Shown piece by piece: positions 1 through 9,051 of a DNA stretch of 64,000 nucleotides. The notes beneath the pieces were generated by a model. It had not been told where the DNA came from and did no database searches. It saw only the letters and a list, made by a program, of their open reading frames with translations. The translations under genes and the position numbers were made by a program. The DNA is from Bradyrhizobium canariense (lineage in GTDB: Bacteria > Pseudomonadota > Alphaproteobacteria > Rhizobiales > Xanthobacteraceae): NCBI RefSeq assembly GCF_019402665.1, contig NZ_VSST01000034.1, positions 1 through 64,000 of the forward strand, read 5' to 3'. How positions within the stretch are numbered: position 1 is the first letter of the stretch; each line of letters begins with the position of its first letter.

Positions 1-589
1 CGGCGACGGCAAGAATTTCGACGCGATCGAGCTCTATAGCTGCTTCCCGTGCGTGCCCAAAATGGCGCGGCGGACGCTGGGCCTGGGTGCGGACGTGCAG
101 CCGACCGTAACAGGCGGCCTCACCTTCTTCGGGGCGCCGCTCAACACCTACATGACCCATGCTGCCTGCGCGATGGTGCGGCGCCTGCGCGACGGCGCCA
201 AGCTCGGCCTGCTCTACGGCCAGGGCGGCTTCGTCACCAAGCATCATGCGCTGGTGGTGTCGAAGGCGCCGCCGCGTGAAGCATTGGCACAGGAGACGAG
301 CGTGCAGGCGGCGGCGGACCGCAACAAGCGCGCGGTGCCGGAGTTCGTGACGGAGCCGAGCGGCATGGGCAAGGTCGAGAGCTTTACGGTGCTCTATGGC
401 CGCAGCGGCGATGTCGAGCATGGCGTGGTGATGCTGCGGACGGAAGACGACAGGCGCACGCTGGCGCGGATTCCCGCGGGCGACACGGCGACGTTGGCGC
501 AAGTGCTGAACATGGACCGCACGCCGGTGGGTTCGCTTGGCGAGATCACGATGGCCGCGGATGGCGTTCCGGAGTGGCGCGTGGCGTAG
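1..589 (+). CDS. Thiolase-like acetyl-CoA acetyltransferase, 3' part (partial)
   Basis: The reading frame is open from the left edge (first full codon at base 2) to TAG at 587-589, so the start lies outside the window. The visible 195 residues match the C-terminal part of the thiolase-fold acetyl-CoA acetyltransferases (SCP2-thiolase-like group): a 'LYSCFPCVPKMA' stretch near the edge, then 'GGLTFFGAPLNTYMTHA' and 'GQGGFVTKHHALVVS', followed by an extra C-terminal domain of about 100 residues. Proteins of this group are usually tied to acyl-CoA metabolism; the substrate cannot be inferred. It is read away from the efflux genes that follow and is separated from them by a palindromic repeat. 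Confidence 0.75.
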   Translation, partial: GDGKNFDAIELYSCFPCVPKMARRTLGLGADVQPTVTGGLTFFGAPLNTYMTHAACAMVRRLRDGAKLGLLYGQGGFVTKHHALVVSKAPPREALAQETSVQAAADRNKRAVPEFVTEPSGMGKVESFTVLYGRSGDVEHGVVMLRTEDDRRTLARIPAGDTATLAQVLNMDRTPVGSLGEITMAADGVPEWRVA

Positions 590-593
590 TCTC

Positions 594-684
594 GTAGGGT
601 GGGTTAGCCGAATGCGTAACCCACCTCTTTTGCTTGCGCGGAGACGAACAGTGGTGAGTTACGCCTTCGGCTAACCCACCCTAC
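594..684. repeat. Palindromic repeat, family A (copy 1)
   Basis: Perfect 19-bp inverted arms (594-612 and 666-684) of the type 'GTAGGGTGGGTTAGCCGAA' enclose a second, inner inverted pair built on GTAACCCACC/GGTGAGTTAC. A second copy of the same family lies at 21848-21938. It sits between the convergent thiolase and efflux genes and could fold as a long hairpin in RNA, acting as a bidirectional terminator or 3'-end stabiliser. Confidence 0.85.
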
Positions 685-693
685 AAACTCACC

Positions 694-1896
694 CTACCCC
701 TTCGGCGCCTGCGTCTCCGACGCCGTCGCCGGCTTGCCCTTGGCACCAGTGCCGGTCACGCGGACCTGATCGCCGTCGGACAGGCCGTCCGGTGGTGCCG
801 TGATGACGCGGTCGTCCGCTGCAATTCCCGAGGCGAGCTCGATCTCGCGGCCGAGGTCGCGGGCGATGGTCACGGCCTTGAACAGGACCTTGTCGTCCGG
901 ACCGACGGTTGCGACGCGCAGGCCGCTGCCGTTGAAGATCAGCGCACTGGCGGGAATGCTGAGCGGCGCGGAGTCGCGCTGCAGGTTGAGCTTCACGCTG
1001 GCGTAGCCGCCCGGCATCAGCTCGCCCGAGGAATTGTCGAGACCAAGTTGCATGCGCGTCGTGCCGGAGGCGACGTCAACCGCCTGCGAGGAGGCTTCCA
1101 CCGTCGCCTGGAAGGTCCGGTTCGGATACTCCGGCAGCACAATGGCGGCCTTGGCGCCGATCTTGATCGCGGGCACGTAGTTCTGGGGCACGTTGATGTA
1201 GACGCGCAGCTTGGTGATGTCGGAGACCACGAACATCGCCGGGCCCGAGCCGCCGCCTGAATTGATCAGCGCACCGACGTCGGTGTCGCGCGCCGTGACC
1301 ACACCGTCAAACGGAGCGGTGATCTTCTTGTAACCGGCCAGCGCTTCGAGGCGCTCGACATTGGCCTGGCCCGAGCGAACCGCCGCGTTCTTGTTGGAGA
1401 GATCGGCGGTACGCTCGTCGATCTCCTGCGCGGAGACGAAGTTGGAGGCGACCAGCGTCTTGCGGCGGTTGAGGGTGGCTTCCGACAGCCTGGCACTGGA
1501 CTGCTGGCTGGCGAGGTCGGCGCGGGCCTGAAGCAGTTGCTGGTCGAGGTCGGGCGCCTCGATCTCGGCGATCACCTGACCGGCCTTCACCCGCGCACCG
1601 ATGTCGGCGCTCCAGCTCTTGAGATAGCCGGGAACGCGGGCAAAGATCGGCGCGCGATAATAGGCTTCGAGACGGCCCGGCAAGTCGATGGTCGTATTGA
1701 GAGCCTTGGCATTAGGCAGCGTCACCGCGACGCTCGGAACAGCCTGATCATCGGTCCATGCCTTCAGTTTGGAGCCCTGCTCCTCGCGCGCGCGGATGCC
1801 GGTGCCCACGACCAGGCCCGCCGCGATCAGCGCCACCACGCCGAAAATGCCCAGTTTCCGGTGCGACACCGGGGAGCGGGATTCAGTGGGCGACAT
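694..1896 (-). CDS. RND efflux periplasmic adaptor (membrane fusion protein, HlyD/MdtA family)
   Basis: 400 residues. The N terminus has a short cytoplasmic head and one hydrophobic segment at about residues 14-32 ('LGIFGVVALIAAGLVVGTG'). A lipoyl/barrel-sandwich half follows ('GYLKSWSADIGARVKAGQVIAEIEAPD'), then an alpha-hairpin around 115-175, the second lipoyl half ('APFDGVVTARDTDVGALI') and beta-barrel and membrane-proximal domains. This is the expected order for RND adaptors, which link the inner-membrane pump to an outer-membrane channel. It overlaps the pump gene by 14 bases and is downstream of it, the reverse of the common adaptor-first order. No outer-membrane factor gene is present. 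Confidence 0.9.
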   Translation of the reverse strand: MSPTESRSPVSHRKLGIFGVVALIAAGLVVGTGIRAREEQGSKLKAWTDDQAVPSVAVTLPNAKALNTTIDLPGRLEAYYRAPIFARVPGYLKSWSADIGARVKAGQVIAEIEAPDLDQQLLQARADLASQQSSARLSEATLNRRKTLVASNFVSAQEIDERTADLSNKNAAVRSGQANVERLEALAGYKKITAPFDGVVTARDTDVGALINSGGGSGPAMFVVSDITKLRVYINVPQNYVPAIKIGAKAAIVLPEYPNRTFQATVEASSQAVDVASGTTRMQLGLDNSSGELMPGGYASVKLNLQRDSAPLSIPASALIFNGSGLRVATVGPDDKVLFKAVTIARDLGREIELASGIAADDRVITAPPDGLSDGDQVRVTGTGAKGKPATASETQAPKG

Positions 1897-4800
1897 GCGG
1901 AGTCTCCAAAGGGGCGGCGGCTTTGCCGCCTTGCTTCTTGTGTACCATACTGAACACCACGGGAACGAACATCAGCGTGGCGAAGGTTGCAAAGATCAGG
2001 CCGCCGATCACGGCGCGGCCGAGCGGCGCATTCTGCTCGCCACCCTCGCCGAGCCCCAGGGCCATGGGCGCCATGCCGATGATCATGGCGAGCGCGGTCA
2101 TCAGCACCGGGCGGAACCGGACGAAGCCGGCTTCCAGCGCCGCGGCGATGGGATCGCCGAGCTCTTCGTAGCGCTCGCGCGCGAACGAGATCACGAGCAC
2201 GCTGTTGGCGGTGGCAACGCCCATGCACATGATGGCGCCGGTCAGCGCCGGCACCGACAGCGTCGTCTCAGTGGCGAACAGCATCCAGACGATGCCGGCG
2301 AGCGCGGCCGGCAGCGCCGTGATGATCACGAAGGGATCGGACCAGGACTGGAAGTTCACGACGATCAGGAAATAGATCAGGACGACCGCGCCGAGCAGGC
2401 CGAACAACAAGCCGGTGAAGGCGCTGTTCATGGTCTGCACCTGGCCGAGCAGCACCACCGAAGAGCCTTTCGGCACCTCCTTGGCGGTGTCGGCGATCAC
2501 CTGGCGGATGTCGGTCGCGACCGCACCGAGATCGCGGCCCGAGGTGGTGGCGAAGATCTGCACCATCGACTGGATGTCGTATTGCGAGACCACCGCGCTC
2601 GAGGTCGAGCGCTTGATGTCGGCGATGCCGCCGAGGATCGGCGACTGCGAATTTCCGGCAGCCGTGATCGGCAGCGTCTGCAGCGCGCTGAGCGAATCCA
2701 TCTGGTATTGCGGCGTCTGCATCACAATCGAATAGGACACGCCGTTATCCGGGTTGAGGTAGTAGGTGGGCGCCACCTGCGAGGAGCCGGCAAGGTTGAC
2801 CACGAGACTGTTGGTGACGTCGCGCTCGGTCAGGCCGACATATTGCGCGCGGGTGCGGTCGACATCGATGTTGAAGGTCGGGTTGTTTGGCGATTGCTGG
2901 ATGCGCGCGTCCGCAACGCCGGGAATCCTGCGGACCTTGGCCAGAAGATTGTTGGCATAAGCGAAGTTGGCGCTGAGATTGGCGCCGCGGATCTGCAGAT
3001 CGATCGGCGCCGGCGCGCCGAAGTTCAGGATCTGGCTGACGATGTCGGCCGGCAGGAAGGCGAAGCTGACGCCGGGGAACAGCCGCGGCAGTTGCTCACG
3101 CAGCACGCGCACATGCTCCTCGGTCGGCTTGTGGCCTTCCTTCAGCTTGATCTGGATGTCGCCATCCTGCGGGCCGATCACGCCGGTGTTGTTGTAGGTC
3201 ATGTTGATGCCGGAGATCGGCATGCCGATGTTGTCGGTCAGCGTTTCGATCTCGCCCGGGATCAGCTTGCGGATCGCCTTCTGCACGTCGGCGAGCTGGT
3301 TCGCGGTCTCCTCCACGCGGGTGCCGACCTGGGTGCGGACGTGCATCAGGATGTTGCCGGCATCGACCGCGGGGAAGAAGTTGCGCCCGAGGAAGGGCAC
3401 CAGCGCGAAGGAGGCGGCGACCACGCAAAGGAAGCCGATCACGAACACCGGACGGTGCGCCAGCGCGAGCCCGAGGAAATTATGGTAGCCGCCGCGAATG
3501 CGCTCGAAGCGAGCCTCGAAGCCGCGCTGGAACCAGACCAGGGGATTGCGCGACTTCGGCGGGCCGTCCTCGTGATGGACATGTGCCTGCAACAGATAGT
3601 TGGCCATGGTCGGCACCAAGGTACGCGACAGCAGGAATGACCAGATCATCGCGAACATCACCGCTTCCGCCATCGGCACGAACAGGAAGCGCGCCACGCC
3701 GGTGAGGAAGAACATCGGCACGAACACGATGCAGATGCAGAGCAGCGAGACGAAGGCCGGCGTCACGATCTGGTTGGCGCCGTCGAGGATCGACTGCTCG
3801 ACCGGCTTGCCCTGCTCCAGATGGTAGTTGATGTTCTCGATCGTGACGGTGGCATCGTCGACGAGAATGCCGACCGCGAGCGCCAGGCCGCCGAGCGTCA
3901 TGATGTTCAGCGTCTCGCCGATCGCCGACAGCATGATGATGGCGCCGAGCACGGAGAGCGGGATCGAGACCGCGATGATGACGGTCGAGCGCCAGCTGCC
4001 GAGGAACAGCAGGATCATGACGCTGGTGAGCAGCGCCGCGATCACGCCTTCAAACGCGACGCCTTCGATGGCGCCGCGGACGAATACCGACTGATCGCCG
4101 ATGAAGCCGATCTTGAGCGCGTCCGGCAGCTGGTCCTTGACGTCGATCACCTTCTGCTTGATGCCGGCGATGATGTCGAGCGTCGAGGTCGCGCCCGCCT
4201 TCAGCACCATCATCAGCACCGAGCGGTTGCCGTCGACATGGACGATGTTGGTCTGCGGCGGGTTGCCGTCCCGCACAGTCGCGACGTCGCGCACATAGAC
4301 CATCGCGCCGTTGACGGTCTTGATCGGCAGATTGCCGAGCTCGTCGATCTTCAGCGGCGAATTGTTGAGCTGGATGTTGTACTCGAAGGTGCCGATCTTC
4401 TGGGTGCCGACAGGCGTGATCAGGTTCTGCGCAGCCAGCGCATTGGCGACGTCCTGGCCGGACAGGCCGCGGGCCTGGAGCGCGGTCGGGTCGAGGTCGA
4501 TCTGGATCTGGCGCTGCTTGCCGCCGAACGGATACGGGATTGCAGCACCCGGCACGGTGACCAGCGGCGTACGGAGCTGGTTGATGCCGATATCGGCGAG
4601 GTTCTGCTCGGTCAGCCCGTCGCCCGACAGCGCCACCTGGACGATCGGCACGGTGGAGGCGGAGTAATTCAGGATCAGAGGCGGCGTCGCGCCCGGCGGC
4701 ATCTGCTTGATCAGCGTCTGCGAGATCGCGGTGACCTGCGCATTGGCGGTGCGGATGTCGACGTTCGGCTGGAAGAAGATCTTGATGATGCCAAAGCCGT

Positions 4801-5062
4801 TATAGGAATTGGCGGTGATGTGCTCGATGTCGTTGACCGTCGTGGTCAGCGCGCGCTGAAACGGCGTGGTGATGCGGCCCGACATCTGGTCGGGCGGCAG
4901 GCCGGTGTACTGCCAGACCACGCCGATCACGGGAATGCGGATGTCCGGGAAGATGTCGGTCGGCGTCCGCAGCGCCGCCAGCGGTCCGATGATCAGGAGC
5001 AGGAGCGCGAGCACGACAAACGTGTAGGGCCGGCTCAGGGCAATACGGACCAGAGCAATCAT
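1883..5062 (-). CDS. RND efflux pump, HAE-1/AcrB-type inner-membrane permease
   Basis: 1059 residues, the usual length for AcrB-type pumps, with ATG at 5060-5062. TM1 starts at about residue 10, a large periplasmic loop follows, and TM4 carries the paired aspartates of proton translocation in 'GILVDDATVTIENI'. The second half repeats the layout and ends 'FVPVVFSMVHKKQGG'. The family exports drugs, solvents, dyes or metabolites by proton antiport as a trimer. It is the first gene of a two-gene operon with the adaptor. The substrate is unknown; there is no local regulator. The upstream 165 bases show no clear operator. Confidence 0.92.
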   Translation of the reverse strand: MIALVRIALSRPYTFVVLALLLLIIGPLAALRTPTDIFPDIRIPVIGVVWQYTGLPPDQMSGRITTPFQRALTTTVNDIEHITANSYNGFGIIKIFFQPNVDIRTANAQVTAISQTLIKQMPPGATPPLILNYSASTVPIVQVALSGDGLTEQNLADIGINQLRTPLVTVPGAAIPYPFGGKQRQIQIDLDPTALQARGLSGQDVANALAAQNLITPVGTQKIGTFEYNIQLNNSPLKIDELGNLPIKTVNGAMVYVRDVATVRDGNPPQTNIVHVDGNRSVLMMVLKAGATSTLDIIAGIKQKVIDVKDQLPDALKIGFIGDQSVFVRGAIEGVAFEGVIAALLTSVMILLFLGSWRSTVIIAVSIPLSVLGAIIMLSAIGETLNIMTLGGLALAVGILVDDATVTIENINYHLEQGKPVEQSILDGANQIVTPAFVSLLCICIVFVPMFFLTGVARFLFVPMAEAVMFAMIWSFLLSRTLVPTMANYLLQAHVHHEDGPPKSRNPLVWFQRGFEARFERIRGGYHNFLGLALAHRPVFVIGFLCVVAASFALVPFLGRNFFPAVDAGNILMHVRTQVGTRVEETANQLADVQKAIRKLIPGEIETLTDNIGMPISGINMTYNNTGVIGPQDGDIQIKLKEGHKPTEEHVRVLREQLPRLFPGVSFAFLPADIVSQILNFGAPAPIDLQIRGANLSANFAYANNLLAKVRRIPGVADARIQQSPNNPTFNIDVDRTRAQYVGLTERDVTNSLVVNLAGSSQVAPTYYLNPDNGVSYSIVMQTPQYQMDSLSALQTLPITAAGNSQSPILGGIADIKRSTSSAVVSQYDIQSMVQIFATTSGRDLGAVATDIRQVIADTAKEVPKGSSVVLLGQVQTMNSAFTGLLFGLLGAVVLIYFLIVVNFQSWSDPFVIITALPAALAGIVWMLFATETTLSVPALTGAIMCMGVATANSVLVISFARERYEELGDPIAAALEAGFVRFRPVLMTALAMIIGMAPMALGLGEGGEQNAPLGRAVIGGLIFATFATLMFVPVVFSMVHKKQGGKAAAPLETPHVAH

Positions 5063-5227
5063 TCGCCGGCAAATTCCAGGTCAAGCGAGGATACGGAATC
5101 CGCCCCCACGGGGATCCTCTTTACCCTTTACCCGAGCACCGCCGGAAACGCTAATCTCCGGCGGGTTTCCTGCATTCAATTCCCTGCTACCGCACTGCAG
5201 AACACGCACTGCGGCCATGCGGCCGCC

Positions 5228-6919
5228 TCATGCGGCGCGGACCGACCCGAGGAACTTGCCCACTTCGAGCTTCAGCCGGTTGGAATCGCGCGAGAGCATC
5301 TGTGCCGCCGACAGTACCTGTGAGGAGGCCGACCCGGTTTCGGTGGCGCCGCGCTCGACCTCGGCGACGTTCGAGCACACCTGCTGCGTGCCCTCCGCCG
5401 CGTGCTGCACGTTGCGAGCGATCTCCCGGGTGGCTGCGCCCTGCTCTTCCACGGCGGCCGCGATCGCCGAGGAAATCTCGGACAATTGCGCGATCGTGCC
5501 GCTGATCTGGCCAATCGCGCCGACCGAGTCCTGCGTTGCCGTCTGAATGCCGCCAACCTGCTGGCCAATCTCGCCGGTTGCCTTTGCCGTCTGCTCGGCG
5601 AGTGCCTTGACCTCGGAGGCAACGACCGCGAAGCCGCGACCGGCTTCGCCGGCGCGCGCGGCCTCGATTGTGGCATTGAGCGCCAGAAGATTGGTCTGAC
5701 CGGCGATCGCGTTGATGAGTTCTACCACATCGCCGATGCGTGACGCGGCGCGCGACAGCTCGCTGACGCGTTCGGTGGTGATCTGCGCCTGGCTGACGGC
5801 CTCGCCTGCGATCCGCGCCGAGTCCTGAACCTGGCGGCTGATCTCGCGAACCGAAGCCGCCATCTCCTCCGCGGCAGAGGCGACAGAATCCACGTTGGCT
5901 GAGGCTTCTTCGGAGCCTGCCGCGACCACGGTAGCGAGCTCCATCGCGCGACCCGCCGTGGTGGACAGCGTCGAAGCAGACGCTTCCAACTCGGTCGCGG
6001 CTGACGAGACCGTTTCCACGATCTCGCCGATAGCGGCCTCGGCGTCCGCGAGCTTTGCCATCTCGGCCTTGCGCTGCGCCTCTGAGCGCAGCTGCACGGC
6101 CTGGACCTCGCCGCGGCTGAAACGGATGATGGTCTGCACCGTCTGCAGGTTGCGTAGCGCCTCGCCAATCTCGTCGTCGCGCTGGATCACGATGCGGTTG
6201 TCCAGCTTGTCCTGGACGAGGTTGACCAAGGTGTCGTTGAGCTGCTGCATTGGCCCCTGGACGGCGCGCATGGTCGTAAGGCCGGCGAAGCCGAGGACGG
6301 CAGCGCCGGCGGCGGCCAGCAGCGCCAGGCTCAGGCTGGTCGTGCCGCCGGTCGAGAGCGCGCCGCCGATGCCAAGCCCAAGCACGAACAGCAGCTGCAG
6401 CGCCATCGTGGTGACCAGGCGCGCCTTCAGCGTTCTGGTGAAGATCGCAAAATGGTCGAGCAGCGAGCGGCGGCGGATGATGCCGGCGTCAACGCGATAA
6501 CCATGCGGCTTCTTCTCGCGGATTGCAGCGTAGACCTCTTCGGCCAGCTTGCGCTGATCGGCCGGCAATCTGGTGCGGATCGACGTAAAGCCCGTGACCT
6601 GCCCGTTCTCGCGAATGGGCGATGCCGTCGCCAGCACCCAGTAGAAATCGCCGTTCTTGCGGCGGTTCTTCACCGCGCCGAGCCACGGCTTGCCGGCCTT
6701 CAGCGTGTCCCAGAGATTGTCGAATGCCTCCGGCGGCATGTCGGGGTGACGGACGATGTTGTGCGGCTGGCCCATCAGCTCCGCGGACGTGAAGCCGGCT
6801 GCAGCAAGGAAGTCGTCGTTGAAGTAGGTGAGCTTGCCCTTGAGGTCAGTCCGGGAGACGATCAGCGTCTCATCGCTGACGGAATATTCGACATCGGTGA
6901 CGGGTAAATTCTTGCGCAT
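5228..6919 (-). CDS. Methyl-accepting chemotaxis protein with N-terminal PAS domain (Aer-like)
   Basis: 563 residues from ATG at 6917-6919; the frame stays open for 24 more codons upstream, but the shorter start puts the PAS domain at the N terminus as in Aer proteins. PAS is at about 10-120 with the Aer-type 'NIVRHPDMPPEAF' motif and 'NRRKNGDFYW'. Two close hydrophobic stretches follow at about 165-215 with no periplasmic domain, then HAMP, then the signalling domain with tip 'LLALNATIEAARAGEAGRGFAVVA'. Aer-type receptors sense redox or energy state, usually through FAD in PAS, and signal to CheA/CheW. It ends in VRAA with no CheR/CheB pentapeptide. Its C-terminal half is closely similar to the next receptor. 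Confidence 0.9.
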   Translation of the reverse strand: MRKNLPVTDVEYSVSDETLIVSRTDLKGKLTYFNDDFLAAAGFTSAELMGQPHNIVRHPDMPPEAFDNLWDTLKAGKPWLGAVKNRRKNGDFYWVLATASPIRENGQVTGFTSIRTRLPADQRKLAEEVYAAIREKKPHGYRVDAGIIRRRSLLDHFAIFTRTLKARLVTTMALQLLFVLGLGIGGALSTGGTTSLSLALLAAAGAAVLGFAGLTTMRAVQGPMQQLNDTLVNLVQDKLDNRIVIQRDDEIGEALRNLQTVQTIIRFSRGEVQAVQLRSEAQRKAEMAKLADAEAAIGEIVETVSSAATELEASASTLSTTAGRAMELATVVAAGSEEASANVDSVASAAEEMAASVREISRQVQDSARIAGEAVSQAQITTERVSELSRAASRIGDVVELINAIAGQTNLLALNATIEAARAGEAGRGFAVVASEVKALAEQTAKATGEIGQQVGGIQTATQDSVGAIGQISGTIAQLSEISSAIAAAVEEQGAATREIARNVQHAAEGTQQVCSNVAEVERGATETGSASSQVLSAAQMLSRDSNRLKLEVGKFLGSVRAA

Positions 6920-7092
6920 GCGAGCCCCAAAAGTTGGATGAAATAAGCGGCGATTCCAATCAGGGCTGCTACCGGCGGTCCTTGTGACCATTCTCGTAAG
7001 CCGAATTTAACCATCGATGAAGAAGGCACCCGTCCATCTTCCGCGGAACCCCATGATGGTACCTGCTACCGACATCAGGCTACCGGCGCTCG

Positions 7093-7122
7093 AAAAAAAG
7101 AGCGGCGCTTGAGGCGCCGCTC
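7093..7122 (-). terminator. Rho-independent terminator of the 7191-8882 receptor gene
   Basis: Read on the minus strand: nine-base stem GAGCGGCGC/GCGCCGCTC (arms 7114-7122 and 7100-7108) with a five-base loop, followed by seven T residues (A7 at 7093-7099 on the plus strand). It lies about 70 bases past the stop codon of the upstream receptor gene and before the start of the PAS receptor, so the two receptors are probably separate transcripts. Confidence 0.88.
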
Positions 7123-7190
7123 GTTCGTCAATGGATGTTGACGCGGGAGTTTACACCTCGCGCGTCCGTCGTTACGCCGCGCGGACGTAG

Positions 7191-8882
7191 CTACGCCGCG
7201 CGAACGTTGGTCAGGAACTTGCTGACCTCGGTCTTGAGCCGGCCCGAGTCGTTGGACAGCATCTGTGCCGCCGACAGAACCTGCGAGGAGGCCGTGCCGG
7301 TCTCGGTTGCGCCGCGCTGCACGTCGGTGATGTTGGATGAGACCTGCTGGGTGCCCTGCGCCGCCTGCTGGACGTTGCGGGCGATCTCCTGGGTCGCGGC
7401 GCCCTGCTCTTCCACGGCCGCCGCGATCGCCGAGGAAATCTCCGACAGACGCTCGATGGTCGACGAGATCTCCTTGATGGCGCCGACCGAGTCGTTGGTC
7501 GCCGCCTGGATGCCGGAGATCTGCTGGCCGATTTCACCGGTCGCCTTCGCGGTCTGCTCGGCGAGCGCCTTCACCTCGGAGGCGACGACCGCAAAGCCGC
7601 GGCCGGCTTCGCCGGCGCGTGCGGCTTCGATGGTCGCGTTGAGCGCCAACAAATTGGTCTGGCCGGCGATGGTGTTGATGAGCTCGACGACGTCGCCGAT
7701 GCGCGAGGCCGCCTTGGAGAGCTCGCTGACGCGCTCGGTGGTGGAGCGCGCCTGGCCGACGGCGTCGCCCGCCATTCGCGCCGATTCCTGGACCTGGCGG
7801 CTGATCTCGCTCACCGACGAGGCCATCTCCTCGGTCGCCGAAGCGACCGACTGCACGTTGGTCGAGGCTTCCTCCGACGCTCCGGCAACGGTGGTCGCCA
7901 GCCGCTGGGAGCGGTCGGCGGTCGAGGTCAGCGTCGAGGCGGAGGCCTCTAACTGAGTCGAGGCCGACGACACGGTCTGGACAATCTCGCCGATCATCGT
8001 CTCGAATTCGCGGGTGATGTTGTCGACGCGGCGGCCGCGCTCGATCTTGGCTTCGGCATCGGCGGCGGCAGCCTCGTCGGCGGCCTTCTTGGCGATCAGC
8101 GCTTCCTTGAAGATCTGGAGCACATCGGCCATGGCGCCGATCTCGGTCTTCTCACCGCGATGAGGAACTTCGGCGGAAAGCTCGCCCTTGCCCAGCGCCT
8201 GCATCGGCTCGATGATCGAGTTGATGCCGCTGGAGACGTCCCGGACCAGGTAGAAGCCGACGCCGATCCCGACGACGACGGCCGCGCCGAGGATGATCGA
8301 GACGAGCATGAAGGCATAGTAGTAGCTGTCGGCGGCATCCTGCGCGGCCTGGTCTCCGCCCTTGGTATTGAGCTCGATGTCCTTGGTCAGGATCGCGTCG
8401 GCCTCGAGGCCGATCTTGTTGACCGTCTTGGTGTTCAGCTCCTGGGCCTCATGCGGGACCTTGCCGGCCTCCTTGCGCGAGAGCGCCATGACGTCTTCGG
8501 TGCCCTTCTTATAGTCGTCCCAGAGCTTGGCCCAATCGTTGTAGAGCTTCCGCTCTTCGGGCGAGGTGATCATCGGCTCGTAGGCCTTGCGGGCCTTGGC
8601 GAGCGCCTCGATCACCGTGGCGCCCGTCTTCTCGTTGGCGAGCTTGTCTTCAAGGGTTTCCGACAGCATGTGCTGACGAACCACGTTGCGATAGGTGATG
8701 ACCGATGCCCGAAGCTCGCCCAGCACCCGCACGCTGGGCATCCAGCTCGTGGTGATCTCGGTGGTATTGGCGTTCATCGACCGCATCTTCATGACGGCGA
8801 GCAGGCCCATGCCGGCCATCGCGACCAGCAGGAACGCCACGACACTGATGATCTTGGCGCGAATGGAAATGGTGGCGAGCAT
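7191..8882 (-). CDS. Methyl-accepting chemotaxis protein with periplasmic four-helix-type sensor
   Basis: 563 residues from ATG at 8880-8882, preceded by a purine-rich AAAGAGA site; an 18-codon upstream extension in the same frame is less likely. TM1 is at about 8-32, a helical periplasmic domain at about 33-190 resembles the 4HB_MCP class, TM2 is at about 195-217, then HAMP and a long methylation and signalling coiled coil with the conserved tip 'LLALNATIEAARAGEAGRGFAVVA'. It binds CheW/CheA in the chemoreceptor array. The ligand is unknown. It ends VRAA, so it has no C-terminal methylation-enzyme tether. Same length as the neighbouring receptor and near-identical over the signalling domain. 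Confidence 0.92.
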   Translation of the reverse strand: MLATISIRAKIISVVAFLLVAMAGMGLLAVMKMRSMNANTTEITTSWMPSVRVLGELRASVITYRNVVRQHMLSETLEDKLANEKTGATVIEALAKARKAYEPMITSPEERKLYNDWAKLWDDYKKGTEDVMALSRKEAGKVPHEAQELNTKTVNKIGLEADAILTKDIELNTKGGDQAAQDAADSYYYAFMLVSIILGAAVVVGIGVGFYLVRDVSSGINSIIEPMQALGKGELSAEVPHRGEKTEIGAMADVLQIFKEALIAKKAADEAAAADAEAKIERGRRVDNITREFETMIGEIVQTVSSASTQLEASASTLTSTADRSQRLATTVAGASEEASTNVQSVASATEEMASSVSEISRQVQESARMAGDAVGQARSTTERVSELSKAASRIGDVVELINTIAGQTNLLALNATIEAARAGEAGRGFAVVASEVKALAEQTAKATGEIGQQISGIQAATNDSVGAIKEISSTIERLSEISSAIAAAVEEQGAATQEIARNVQQAAQGTQQVSSNITDVQRGATETGTASSQVLSAAQMLSNDSGRLKTEVSKFLTNVRAA

Positions 8883-9051
8883 AATCGGGTCTCTTTGTGC
8901 TGGCGCGGCGGCGCGTCCGGAAATTTTACGAATCAACCTAAGGGAGCAGCACCGACATCCAACACCAGAGCACCTGAGCAGATGTTAACGACGACTCCGT
9001 ACGAGCACGAAGCCCGAAACAAATGAACAGGGCGCTAAAAATGCCCTGCGC

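Noticed and set aside
1769..5323. Long plus-strand open frames (up to 623 and 500 codons) opposite the efflux genes
   Set aside because: They are antisense to well-recognised RND genes, have low-complexity Asp/Arg/His-rich translations and show no family motifs. They follow from strong third-position GC bias.
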